Origin: Sphingomonas yunnanensis
GTDB lineage: Bacteria > Pseudomonadota > Alphaproteobacteria > Sphingomonadales > Sphingomonadaceae
NCBI RefSeq assembly: GCF_019898765.1
Contig: NZ_JAIOKB010000003.1
Location: 248,001 to 312,000 of the forward strand
Direction of reading: 5' to 3'
Length of the DNA: 64,000 bases
The notes beneath the pieces were generated by a model. The model was not told the origin of the DNA, did no database searches, and worked only from the letters and a program-made list of their open reading frames with translations. Position numbers and translations under genes: made by a program. Below are positions 26,558 through 34,749 of the stretch, one piece after another. Positions within the stretch are counted from its first letter, which is position 1. Each line of letters starts with the position of its first letter.

Positions 26558-27473
26558 GATCGCTCTCCCATAGCGGCGTGGCGGCGAGCAGCGCGGCGTC
26601 GGCGCCGAGCGCGCCGCGCAGCACCAGCGGCGGCTCACCCAGGCACCAGGCGTGGCGGCGCACGTGCGCCTGGATGAAGGGCACCACCTCCTCCGCCGCG
26701 GCGACCCCGCCGGTGACCAGCACGCGCGTCGCGTCATAGGCGTGGACGAGGTTGAGCGCGGCGGCGGCCCAGGCGGCGAGACAGGCGGCGCGCACCGCGC
26801 GCGCGCCCGCGTCGCCGTCGCGCGCGAGGTCGAACACCGCCTTGAGGTCGGGCGCGGCGAGGTCGTGCAGCGCGCCGCGCCCCGGCAATGCCGCGATCAG
26901 CCGCGGCAGCGCCCAGCTCGATGCCAGCGCCTCGGCGCAGCCCAGGTTGCCGCACAGGCAGGTCGGCCCGTCGATCTCGACGGTGAGATGGCCGCCGAGC
27001 ACCGACGCCTGGCCGCTGCGGCCGCGCACCATCGCGCCCCGCATCAGAGCGGCCGAGCCGATCCCGGTGCCGAGGCTGAGCAGCACCGCGTCGTCGACGC
27101 CGCGCAGCGCGCCGAAGCGGTGCTCGCCGAGCAGCGCCATGCGCCCGTCGACCTCGAGCCGCAGGGCGAGGCCGAGCCGCTCGCGCGCCCAGCCGGTGAA
27201 GTCGAAGCCGACCGCGTCCTCGAACTTGCCCGCCGGCGTCGAGGCGACGCGGCCCGATCGCGGGTCGACCAGGCCGGGGAAGGCGATCGACACACCGGCC
27301 ACGGGCTCCCTCCCGCGCAGGATCGCGAGATGCGCCTCCAGTCCCGGCATCACCGCCGCCAGCGAGGTCGGGGCGGCGAACCGGATCTCGCGCCGATTCT
27401 CCACGATGCCGCCGCGAACGCGCGCGCAGGCGACGTGCGAGCCGCCGACGTCGACCGCGAGATAGGCGGTCAT
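26544..27473 (-). CDS. ROK family sugar kinase (probable mannokinase/fructokinase)
   Basis: This 309-residue ROK kinase would phosphorylate free hexose with ATP. It starts with the phosphate-1 motif A-V-D-V-G-G-S-H. The central L-S-L-G-T-G-I-G-S-A matches the sugar and phosphate-2 region, and the zinc signature C-L-C-G-N-L-G-C-A-E is complete. There is no N-terminal DNA-binding domain, so it is an enzyme and not a regulator. In this operon mannose is the likely substrate, since the next gene makes a phosphomannose isomerase. The ATG overlaps the stop of the sugar porter gene by four bases (ATGA). Confidence 0.88.
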   Translation of the reverse strand: MTAYLAVDVGGSHVACARVRGGIVENRREIRFAAPTSLAAVMPGLEAHLAILRGREPVAGVSIAFPGLVDPRSGRVASTPAGKFEDAVGFDFTGWARERLGLALRLEVDGRMALLGEHRFGALRGVDDAVLLSLGTGIGSAALMRGAMVRGRSGQASVLGGHLTVEIDGPTCLCGNLGCAEALASSWALPRLIAALPGRGALHDLAAPDLKAVFDLARDGDAGARAVRAACLAAWAAAALNLVHAYDATRVLVTGGVAAAEEVVPFIQAHVRRHAWCLGEPPLVLRGALGADAALLAATPLWESDRDQL

Positions 27474-28807
27474 CGTGCCGGCTCCGGACCGCCGCGCATC
27501 TGCCGCTCGATCTGCTCGAGCGAGGCACCGCGCGTCTCGGGGAACCAGCGGTACACCAGCACGCACTGTGCCGCCATGCACGCCGCGAGGAACAGGAACG
27601 GCGCGGCGGGCGAGGCGGCGGCGGCGACCGGGAAGATCGCGGCGACCAGCGCGTCGACCAGCCAGATCGTGCCCGCGCCCAGCGCCTGGCCCGCGGCGCG
27701 CGCGTGCGCCGGAAAGATCTCGCTGAGATAGACCCAGATCACCGCGCCCTGCGAGGTGGCGAAGGCGGCGATGAAGCCGACCAGCACTGCCAGCATCAGC
27801 GCGCGCGGCAGGAGGCCGAGCATGATCGCGGTCGCGGCGCACAGCAGCACCGCCATCGCGGCGCCGCCGGCGAGAAGGAGCGGCCGCCGGCCGAGCCGGT
27901 CGATCAGCGCCATGCCGACCAGCGTGAAGACGAGATTGGCCGCACCAACCGCGATCGCCTGCAGATCGCCGGAGACCTGGCGGAACCCGGCGGCCGCGAA
28001 GATATCGTTGAGATAATAGAGGATGGCGTTGATGCCGGTGAGCTGGTTGAGCGCGCCCAGCACGATCGCGAGGATCATCGGCCGCGGCGCCTCGCGCCAC
28101 AGCGACGCCAGCGACACCGCGCGCGGGGGCACGGCAGGGGTCAGGTCGACCGTCTCATCGCCGTGGAGCAGCAGCGTCGCCGCGGCGGCCTCATCGCGGC
28201 GGCCGCGCAGCATCAGCCAGCGCGGGCTGTCGGGCACCGCGACGAGCAGCAGCTGGAACAGCGCGGCGGGCAGCGCGGTCAGGCCGAGCTTCCACCGCCA
28301 CGCCGCCGCGGCGTCCGCCAGCAGCACCCCGACCGCGGCGTTGCTGGCATAGGCGATCAGGATCCCGGTGACGATGCTGACCTGGAAGCTGCCGACGATC
28401 GCGCCGCGCCGCGCGGGCGGCGCCACCTCGGCGAGATAGACCGGCGCGAGCACCGAGGAGGCGCCGATCGCGACTCCGGCCATGACGCGGAACAGGAGCA
28501 GCGCGCCCCAGCTCCACGCCAGCGCGCAGCCCAGTCCCGAGACGAGGTAGAGCGCGGCGGCGAGCCGCAGCCCAGCACGTGCGCCGCGGCGATCGCCGTA
28601 CACGCCCGCCACCGCGGCGCCGACCATCGTGCCGAGCAGCGCGGACGACACCGTCACGCCCAGCGCCGCGGGCGACAGGCCGAACTGGTCGCGCAACGCG
28701 CCGGTCACGCCCGCGATCACCGCGGTGTCGAAGCCGAAGAGCAGGCCGGAGAGCGAGATCGCGAAGGCCGTGAACAACAGGCGCGCGCGCGGTGCTGCAT
28801 CGCCCAT
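27470..28807 (-). CDS. MFS sugar porter
   Basis: This inner-membrane sugar transporter of 445 residues has twelve predicted helices. It has the sugar porter signatures G-F-D-T-A-V-I-A-G in helix 1, D-R-R-G-A-R in the 2-3 loop, I-D-R-L-G-R-R-P-L-L in the 8-9 loop and P-E-T-R-G at the C-terminus. It is the first gene of the mannan operon and probably carries mannose across the inner membrane. The start follows a perfect AGGAGG site; an upstream extension of 50 residues is Arg-rich and not credible. Its promoter region is shared with the divergent ROK regulator and holds a 35-base element also found between the two GH125 genes. Confidence 0.9.
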   Translation of the reverse strand: MGDAAPRARLLFTAFAISLSGLLFGFDTAVIAGVTGALRDQFGLSPAALGVTVSSALLGTMVGAAVAGVYGDRRGARAGLRLAAALYLVSGLGCALAWSWGALLLFRVMAGVAIGASSVLAPVYLAEVAPPARRGAIVGSFQVSIVTGILIAYASNAAVGVLLADAAAAWRWKLGLTALPAALFQLLLVAVPDSPRWLMLRGRRDEAAAATLLLHGDETVDLTPAVPPRAVSLASLWREAPRPMILAIVLGALNQLTGINAILYYLNDIFAAAGFRQVSGDLQAIAVGAANLVFTLVGMALIDRLGRRPLLLAGGAAMAVLLCAATAIMLGLLPRALMLAVLVGFIAAFATSQGAVIWVYLSEIFPAHARAAGQALGAGTIWLVDALVAAIFPVAAAASPAAPFLFLAACMAAQCVLVYRWFPETRGASLEQIERQMRGGPEPAR

Positions 28808-28949
28808 GGCACGTTCCTCCTGACCGGCGGCGGCGCGATGCGGTCGCGCGCCCCTCTCCCTCCTGCCTCGCCGTGTCGCGCTTTGTGTCACGCCCCGAGA
28901 GGCGTGCCGCGATCGGGGCAGTTGCCGACCTTTCTGCCGAACCCGCGAG

Positions 28950-28984
28950 CGCGTCAATTAAAAAAGCAAGTAGGTGTAAGTTAG
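28950..28984. promoter_or_regulatory. 35-base element, copy 1 (candidate operator of the mannan regulon)
   Basis: This lies in the divergent gap between the sugar porter and ROK regulator genes. The 13-base core AAGTAGGTGTAAG (28968-28980) is identical in the second copy at 31781-31793. The flanks CGCG-x-CAAT, the A-tract and TTAG are also conserved; only three substitutions and two one-base indels separate the copies. Both copies have the same orientation in divergent promoter regions of the same pathway. An AAGCGCTT palindrome follows at 28990-28997. Confidence 0.6.
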
Positions 28985-29104
28985 CGCAGAAGCGCTTGTT
29001 GTGCGTGACGCAGGCAGTGTTTACCTGTGAAAGCGCGTTGCGCCCCGCCCTCGACATCGGAGACTTTCCTTGCCCCTGCCACCTCAAGCGACGGGAGCGA
29101 GCGG

Positions 29105-30256
29105 TTGAGCCAGCGGACGCTGCACGGCACCAACCCGGCGCGGGCGGGGGAGCGCAACGAGCGCCTCGTGCTCGAGGCGATCCTGCGCGCGGGCGAGTCG
29201 ACGCGGCTCCAGCTGGCGGAGCAGACCGGCCTGTCGCCGGCGGCGATCGCGAACATCACCCAGCGGCTGACCGACCGCGGCTTCGTGTTCGAGAAAGGCC
29301 GTCGCACCGGGGTGCGCGGCATGCCCGCGATCCGCTTCGCTGTGAACCCCGACGGCTGCTTCAGCTACGGCGTCAACATCGACCGCGACCATGTCACGCT
29401 GGTCGCGCTCGATCTCACCGGCGCGGTGCGGGCGCGCTACACGCAGGAGATCGACTTCGCCGCGCCGCGCGCCGTCACCGCCTTCATCGGCGACGCCGTG
29501 GGAACCTTGCTCGGCGACGGTCTGATCGAGCGCGACCGCGTGCTCGGCATGGGGGTCGCGCTGCCGGGCGGGCTGGGGCACGTCGACCTGCCCGGCCTGC
29601 CGCGCGCCTATGCCGAGTGGGACCGCGTCGACCTGCCCGAGCTGCTCCAGCCGCTCGGCGCGGGGCCCGTCATCACCGAGAATGACGCGGCCGCGGCGGC
29701 GATCGGCGAGGCGCGCTTCGGCAGCGGGCTGACCCACCGTAGCTTCTTCTACGTGCTGCTCTCCGCGGGACTCGGGGGTGGGCTGGTCGTCGCGGGCAGC
29801 TACCATCACGGCGCGACCGGCCGCGCCGGGCGTATCGGCTTCCTCACCGATCGCGCCGGCGCGCCGCTCCAGTCGATCGTCTCGCTCTCGGCACTGAAGG
29901 CCGATCTCGCCGCTCACGGCATCGCGCCGATCGCGCCCCCGGACTTGGCGAGCGCCGACGCCGCCGCGCGTGCGGTGATCGGCGGCTGGATCGAGCGCGC
30001 CGCCGCGGCGCTGGCAGGGCCGATCGCCACGATCAGTTGCCTGATCGATCCCGGCGCGATCGTGATCGGCGGGCGGCTGCCGGTGCCGCTGATCGACCAG
30101 CTCACCGCCGCGGTGGCGCGCCACCGCGACACGGTGGACGATCCGGTGGTGCCCGCCGCGCCCGTGCTGACCGCGCAGCTCGCCGCCGACGCCCCCGCGA
30201 TCGGCGCGGCGATCCTGCCCTTCAACGATCTCGTCTTCCTGTCGGCGGACGACTGA
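29105..30256 (+). CDS. ROK family transcriptional regulator
   Basis: This 383-residue regulator has an N-terminal winged helix (L-Q-L-A-E-Q-T-G-L-S-P-A-A-I-A-N-I-T-Q-R-L) followed by a ROK sugar-binding domain. That domain has N-I-D-R-D-H-V-T-L-V-A-L-D-L and G-L-G-G-G-L, and lacks the complete C-x-C-G-x-x-G-C zinc signature of the kinases. It is divergent from the mannan operon and is therefore the likely sensor of mannose or a mannose derivative. The start is uncertain: a TTG eight bases after GGGAG gives a normal N-terminus (S-Q-R-T-L-H-G-T-N), while an upstream GTG at 29027 would add 26 poorly structured residues. The shared 35-base element is a plausible binding site. Confidence 0.88.
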   Translation: MSQRTLHGTNPARAGERNERLVLEAILRAGESTRLQLAEQTGLSPAAIANITQRLTDRGFVFEKGRRTGVRGMPAIRFAVNPDGCFSYGVNIDRDHVTLVALDLTGAVRARYTQEIDFAAPRAVTAFIGDAVGTLLGDGLIERDRVLGMGVALPGGLGHVDLPGLPRAYAEWDRVDLPELLQPLGAGPVITENDAAAAAIGEARFGSGLTHRSFFYVLLSAGLGGGLVVAGSYHHGATGRAGRIGFLTDRAGAPLQSIVSLSALKADLAAHGIAPIAPPDLASADAAARAVIGGWIERAAAALAGPIATISCLIDPGAIVIGGRLPVPLIDQLTAAVARHRDTVDDPVVPAAPVLTAQLAADAPAIGAAILPFNDLVFLSADD

Positions 30257-30269
30257 CCCGCGCCTCGCC

Positions 30270-31700
30270 TCAGAAGCGCTCGGCGAGCAGGCGCGGGTAG
30301 CGCGCGGCGACCGTGCCGATCATCTGCCCGAACATGCCGTTGACCCAGGCGAACCAGGCGCGGGTGAAGCGCGCGGGATCGTCCTTGTGGAAGGATTCGT
30401 GCATGAAGCCGGTGCCGGCGTGGGTCGCCTTGAGCGTGCGCAGGCAGTCGCGCACCACGCCCTCGTCGCGGGTAACCATCGCGCGCGCGATGATCGCCAT
30501 CGGCCACACCTTGTCGAGCCCCATGTGCGGGCTGCCGACGCCGCTGGCGGCGCTGCCCTGCACGAAGAAGGGATTGCGCGGACTCCACGCCAGCGCGGCG
30601 GTGCGCTGGTAGAGCGGGTCGTCGACCGACGCGGCCTCGATCAGCGGCAGGCCGTACAGGCTGGGGATGCCCGCGTCGTCGGCGAACAGCCAGTTGCCGA
30701 AACCGTCGACCTCATAGGCCCAGACCTGTCCGCCGCGCCCGTCGGGCACGATCGCATGCTCGCGAAGCGCCGCCTCCACCTCGTCGGCCAGGGCCTCTGC
30801 CTCGCCCGCGGCGGCGGCGTCGCCGCGCGCCTCGCGGTGGACGCGCGCGACCTGGCGCAGGCTCGACACCGCGAAGAGGTTGGCGGGAACGAGGAAGGGG
30901 TAGACGCAGGCGTCGTCGGAGGGGCGGAAGGCGGAGTGGATCAGGCCGACCTTGTTCGAGGGCGCGCCGTAACCGTCTAGCATCAGGCTGTCGGTCGGGA
31001 TCTTGGTGAGCCGCTGGTAGCGGTACGGACCCGGCGCCTCCTTGCGCTGCTGCACCCGCAGCGTCTCGACGATCAGCGCGGCCGAGCGGCGCCAAAGGTC
31101 ATCGAACGGCGCGCGGTCGCGCGTGACCGCCCAGTAATCGTGCGCCAGCCGCATCGGGTAGCACAGCGAGTCGATCTCCCATTTGCGCTGCGCCACGCCC
31201 GGCCGCATCTCGGTGTCGTCGAGCGTGGCCGAGTCGAGGTTGGAGCGCGCGCCGGGATCGCGGACGAAGGCGTTGGCATAGGGATCGATCAGGATGCAGC
31301 GCGCCTGGCGCTGGATCAGCCCGCGCAGCATCTCGCGCAGCCGCCGGTCGCCACGGGCGAGAGGGAGATAGGGCTCGACCTGCACCGCGCTGTCCCGCAG
31401 CCACATCGCGTCGATGTCGCCGGTGATCACGAACGTGTCGGGCTTGCCGTCGACCGTGCCGGTGAAGACGGTGGTGTCGAGCGTGTTGGGGTAGCAGTTC
31501 TCGAACATCCAGGCGAGTTCCGGGTCGGCGATCCGCGTCTTGAGGCGGCCGAGCTCGCGTTCCACCGCGGCGCTGACGAAGCGCCGCTTCGCGAGCGGCG
31601 GGCGCTGGCTGACGAAGCCGACCGGCGCCGCGGCGGTCGCGGGGGTGCCGATCGTCAGCGCGGCGGCGCGCGCCATCACGGCGCGTCGCGTCGGGTGCAT
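30270..31700 (-). CDS. GH125 exo-alpha-1,6-mannosidase, first copy
   Basis: This 476-residue glycosidase of the old DUF1237 family, now GH125, releases mannose from non-reducing alpha-1,6 ends without metal. It has a Tat-like leader (T-R-R-A-V-M-A-R-A-A-A-L) and the family motifs W-M-F-E-N-C-Y-P-N-T-L-D-T-T, F-V-I-T-G-D-I-D-A-M-W-L-R-D-S, H-S-A-F-R-P-S-D-D and H-E-S-F-H-K-D-D-P. The start is the ATG after GGAGAGAG; a longer upstream reading is not needed. It converges on the ROK regulator gene with a 13-base gap and is divergent from the second GH125 gene across the 35-base element, consistent with co-regulation with the mannan operon. Confidence 0.9.
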   Translation of the reverse strand: MHPTRRAVMARAAALTIGTPATAAAPVGFVSQRPPLAKRRFVSAAVERELGRLKTRIADPELAWMFENCYPNTLDTTVFTGTVDGKPDTFVITGDIDAMWLRDSAVQVEPYLPLARGDRRLREMLRGLIQRQARCILIDPYANAFVRDPGARSNLDSATLDDTEMRPGVAQRKWEIDSLCYPMRLAHDYWAVTRDRAPFDDLWRRSAALIVETLRVQQRKEAPGPYRYQRLTKIPTDSLMLDGYGAPSNKVGLIHSAFRPSDDACVYPFLVPANLFAVSSLRQVARVHREARGDAAAAGEAEALADEVEAALREHAIVPDGRGGQVWAYEVDGFGNWLFADDAGIPSLYGLPLIEAASVDDPLYQRTAALAWSPRNPFFVQGSAASGVGSPHMGLDKVWPMAIIARAMVTRDEGVVRDCLRTLKATHAGTGFMHESFHKDDPARFTRAWFAWVNGMFGQMIGTVAARYPRLLAERF

Positions 31701-31763
31701 GTCTCTCTCCTGCTCCGCCCCGGTGCTGCCGGTGGCCGAGCGGATGTGACACGCACGGGATGA

Positions 31764-31798
31764 CGCGGCAATCAAAAAGAAAGTAGGTGTAAGATTAG
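31764..31798. promoter_or_regulatory. 35-base element, copy 2 (candidate operator of the mannan regulon)
   Basis: This lies midway between the two divergent GH125 starts (about 65-75 bases from each). Its 13-base core and flanks match copy 1. Position between divergent mannosidase promoters supports a shared regulatory site over a chance repeat. Confidence 0.6.
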
Positions 31799-31874
31799 TG
31801 GCTGGCTATGGTAACCGAGCGGACGAGAGGCGCGCACCGATGCAGTGCGGGCTGGCAGACGAGGAGGGATGAGC

Positions 31875-33323
31875 ATGGACGGTCGACACGGCGCCCGAGC
31901 GGGCGCGACGCTGGGCCTCGACCGACGCACGCTACTGGCCGCACCCGCCGCGCTCGCCGCCGCTCGCCCCGCCTGGGCCGCGTCGGCGCGGCCGTCGAAG
32001 CGCCCACCGTTATCGGCCAGGCGCTTCCACAGCGCCGCGGTGGAGCGCGAGATCGTGCGCATGACGCGGCTGATCGCCGACCCGAAGCTCGCGTGGATGT
32101 TCGAGAATTGCTACCCGAACACGCTCGACACGACGGTGCTCTCGGTCACCGACGACGACGCCTTCGTCATCACCGGCGACATCCCGTGTCTGTGGCTGCG
32201 CGACTCGTCGGCGCAGCTGCGCCCCTATCTCCACCTCGCGGCGGGCGACCGCGCGCTGACCAGGCTGTTCCGCGGCCTGATCGCGCGCCAGGCGCGCTGC
32301 GTGCTGATCGATCCCTATGCCAACGCCTTCCTGCAGAACCCCGGCGCACGCACCGACCTCGACTCGTCGCAGCACGATCAGACGGAGATGAAGCCCGGCG
32401 TGGCCGAGCGCAAGTGGGAGGTCGACTCGCTCTGCTACGTCCTAAGGCTCGCGTCGAGCTACTGGCGCGCGACCAGGGACCGGACACCCTTCACCGCGGA
32501 ATGGGCGCAGTCGGCACGTGCGATCGTCCGCACCTTCCGCGAGCAGCAGCGCCGCGACGGGCCGGGACCCTACCGCTTCCAGCGCAGCAGCGTGCAGCCG
32601 ACCGAGACGCAGCTGTGGAGCGTCGGCAATCCGACGCGCAAGGTCGGGCTGATCCACTCGAGCTTCCGCCCCTCCGACGACGCGACCATCCTGCCGTTCC
32701 TGATCCCCGCCAACATCTTCGCCGCGCGCACCCTGCGAGAGCTCGCCGCGGTCGCGGCGGAGGCGCGCGGCGACACCGCGCTGGCCGCCGACGCCGCCGC
32801 GCTGGCGGCGGAGATCGAGGCCGCATTGCAGGCGCACGGCCGCATGCGGCTGGCGGACGGGAGCGAGGTCTGGGCGTTCGAGGTCGACGGCTTCGGCAAC
32901 GCGCTCTTCATGGACGATTGCTGCGAGCTGTCGCTCTCTGGGCTCGCGTTCCTCGGCTGCGCCGCGTCCGACGATCCGCTATGGCGGCGCACCGAGGCGG
33001 CGGCGTGGAGCGAGCGCAACCCCTGGTTCGTGCGCGGCCGCGCCGGCGAGGGGCTGGGTGGGCCGCACGCCGGCTTCGATCTGATCTGGCCGATGGCGAC
33101 GCTGGTGCGCGCGGCCTCCAGCCGCGACGATGCGCTGGTCCGCGCGTGCCTGCGCTCGATCCGCGACACGGACGCGGACACCGGCTTCGTCCATGAGACC
33201 TTCCACAAGGACGACCCCACACGCTTCACGCGGCCCTGGTTCGCCTGGGCCAACGGGTTGCTGGGCGAACTGATCGTGACCTTGGCACGCGACCGGCCCG
33301 CGGCGCTGCGCCAGCGCCTGTGA
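31875..33323 (+). CDS. GH125 exo-alpha-1,6-mannosidase, second copy
   Basis: This 482-residue paralogue of the adjacent divergent enzyme shares the W-M-F-E-N-C-Y-P-N-T-L-D-T-T, I-T-G-D-I-P-C-L-W-L-R-D-S, H-S-S-F-R-P-S-D-D and H-E-T-F-H-K-D-D-P motifs. It has a Tat leader (D-R-R-T-L-L-A-A-P-A-A-L-A-A-A-R-P-A-W-A). Substitutions near the active site, such as I-P-C-L for I-D-A-M, suggest a different chain-length or branch preference. Of two ATG codons six bases apart, the second is better spaced from GAGGAGG and was chosen. It is the right-hand end of the mannan locus. Confidence 0.9.
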   Translation: MDGRHGARAGATLGLDRRTLLAAPAALAAARPAWAASARPSKRPPLSARRFHSAAVEREIVRMTRLIADPKLAWMFENCYPNTLDTTVLSVTDDDAFVITGDIPCLWLRDSSAQLRPYLHLAAGDRALTRLFRGLIARQARCVLIDPYANAFLQNPGARTDLDSSQHDQTEMKPGVAERKWEVDSLCYVLRLASSYWRATRDRTPFTAEWAQSARAIVRTFREQQRRDGPGPYRFQRSSVQPTETQLWSVGNPTRKVGLIHSSFRPSDDATILPFLIPANIFAARTLRELAAVAAEARGDTALAADAAALAAEIEAALQAHGRMRLADGSEVWAFEVDGFGNALFMDDCCELSLSGLAFLGCAASDDPLWRRTEAAAWSERNPWFVRGRAGEGLGGPHAGFDLIWPMATLVRAASSRDDALVRACLRSIRDTDADTGFVHETFHKDDPTRFTRPWFAWANGLLGELIVTLARDRPAALRQRL

Positions 33324-33647
33324 CGGTAGCGTGGAGACGCCGGCTGCGAACCGGCGGTACGGCTCCCTCGCTTGCAGTTCGGCGATCGTGGCGAGCGGTG
33401 CTGGCACGCGGCGGTCTGCATGGCTCGCTGGGCTGGAGCCTTGGGGGGGTAGAACGCCGGGCACACTGAGTCAGTGGTCAGAGCAGGACGCGACCCGTCG
33501 ATCAGCCGGGCACCCGCGTTCTCTCGGCCGCGCCAGGCAGGACGTCGGGCCACGGCCGGCTCTGGCAGGATGATGTTTTCCGGACCGAGTGCGCCCGCCG
33601 GCTGCGTGGCATCGATCGTTGCCGGGCCGCGGGGGCAAGGAGTGGTG
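33324..33647. other. Intergenic stretch without recognised gene
   Basis: I see no convincing coding sequence on either strand in this 324-base gap. A six-base stem (33338-33343 with 33351-33356, loop of seven) stands just after the mannosidase stop and could be a weak terminator, but no T-tract follows. Confidence 0.4.
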
Positions 33648-33791
33648 CTAGTGTCCGTAGCGCTTGATACCGCGACGGCGCAGCTTCTCGCGATGGCGTC
33701 GCCGCAGGACGACGACGGTCGTCGGCGCGGCGACCAGAACTATCACAGCGATGATCGTGTAAGCGACGAGTTCGGGTGTCAGGTCGATCAT
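33648..33791 (-). CDS. Small single-pass membrane protein, 47 residues
   Basis: The product starts M-I-D-L-T-P-E-L-V-A-Y, then has one hydrophobic helix (I-I-A-V-I-V-L-V-A-A, about 13-29), and ends in a strongly basic tail with R-R-R-H-R-E-K-L-R-R-R-G-I-K-R-Y. The short acidic N-terminus, one transmembrane span and positive C-terminus suggest an N-out, C-in inner-membrane peptide. I do not know a function. Its codon choice is normal for the genome, and the compact, clearly segmented sequence makes a chance reading frame unlikely. It is isolated, upstream of a decayed ATPase gene on the other strand. Confidence 0.6.
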   Translation of the reverse strand: MIDLTPELVAYTIIAVIVLVAAPTTVVVLRRRHREKLRRRGIKRYGH

Positions 33792-33947
33792 CGCGCGCCT
33801 GTTGCATAATCATTCGCGCTTGTCATCACGTTGGCTCGCAGCGGGCGCGCGGGTGACCCGCGGCCGAGCGCGGCAGAGCCGCGACGGCCCGGCATATGAC
33901 GATATTAGGTCAAGTTACGAAAGAACCATAACTATCATAACATCGCT

Positions 33948-34540
33948 ATGGGCCCGCGCTGCAACCCTTTCGCCTCCGGCGACGGCACCCCGCCACCCGA
34001 GCTTGCCCGGCGCGAGCCGCTGCTCGAGGTCACCCTCATCGCGCTCGATCGTATCCGCGCGGGAGGACCGTGCGCTCGACGAGCTTCTACGGTCTGCGTG
34101 GCGTCGGCAAGACGGTGCTGCTCGGCGCGGTGTGCGGATCGGTCGGCCGCGTCCGTCGCAATCCGCCTGCCGATCGAGCGCGACGAGGAGGCGATCGAGG
34201 TGGAGGCGGTCGCCAACGCGACGGAGGTGCCGCCGCTCACCGCGGGCGGCGTGGCCGTGGCGCGAGCGGCGGCGTTGGCCGAGCTCGACGTCAGCTTTCT
34301 CGGGGTCCGCTCCGCCTGGCTCACTTCGGCGGAGAAACGTACCTGCGCGCGATGGCGCCGCTTGGGCCGCATCGATCAAGCGACGTGGCGGAGGCGCTCG
34401 GCGTCAAGGTCTTCTCGGTAGCGCCTCCACGCGACAGCCTGATTGCCAATGGCATGCATCACAGCCCCGCGCACGGCGACGCCGCTTACACGGTCCCGCT
34501 GTTCGATCAGGTCGCGCCGCGTGACGCCGGCGGCGGGATG
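33948..34540 (+). pseudogene. Decayed AAA-type ATP-binding protein gene
   Basis: Three pieces of one ATPase family appear in order but in different frames. Frame 3 gives N-P-F-A-S-G-D-G-T-P-P-P-E-L-A-R-R-E and L-D-R-I-R-A-G (33948-34064). Frame 2 gives the Walker A segment F-Y-G-L-R-G-V-G-K-T-V-L-L-G (34079-34128). Frame 3 then gives I-R-L-P-I-E-R-D-E-E and A-E-L-D-V-S-F-L-G-V-R (34154-34338). Frame 2 gives the winged-helix end Y-L-R-A-M-A-P-L-G-P-H-R-S and S-P-A-H-G-D-A-A-Y-T-V-P-L-F-D-Q (to 34510). Intact members, as I recall, have near 380 residues; about half is missing between Walker A and the second frame-3 block, so Walker B is lost. The gene cannot make a working protein. Confidence 0.78.
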
Positions 34541-34749
34541 AGGGGGGCTGGGCGCCGTCGCCGCGGCGGTTGCCTCCGCCCTGACGACGTGGCATCCGCG
34601 CGCCGCGAACGGACAGTACGCTCACGTGCGGGCGACAGTCGCGCGCGATGACGGAGCGGATCTCAGCCTAAACCTCTTCCTGACAGCGACACGTCGACGA
34701 GGCGACCGATCTGCTACGTACAACACCAGCCTCTTGGGATACGCGTCGA
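34541..34749. other. Intergenic region before the polysaccharide cluster
   Basis: No gene recognised. Base composition drops toward the dehydrogenase start, as expected for a promoter, but I cannot place -35 and -10 boxes with confidence. Confidence 0.3.

Noticed and set aside
26544..30256. Both ROK proteins as regulators
   Set aside because: The one at 26544-27473 lacks a DNA-binding domain and has the full kinase zinc signature; only the other has a winged helix.
33802..34651. Several 100-240 codon frames around the decayed ATPase
   Set aside because: They overlap each other in different frames, and only pieces match the ATPase family; treated as one pseudogene.
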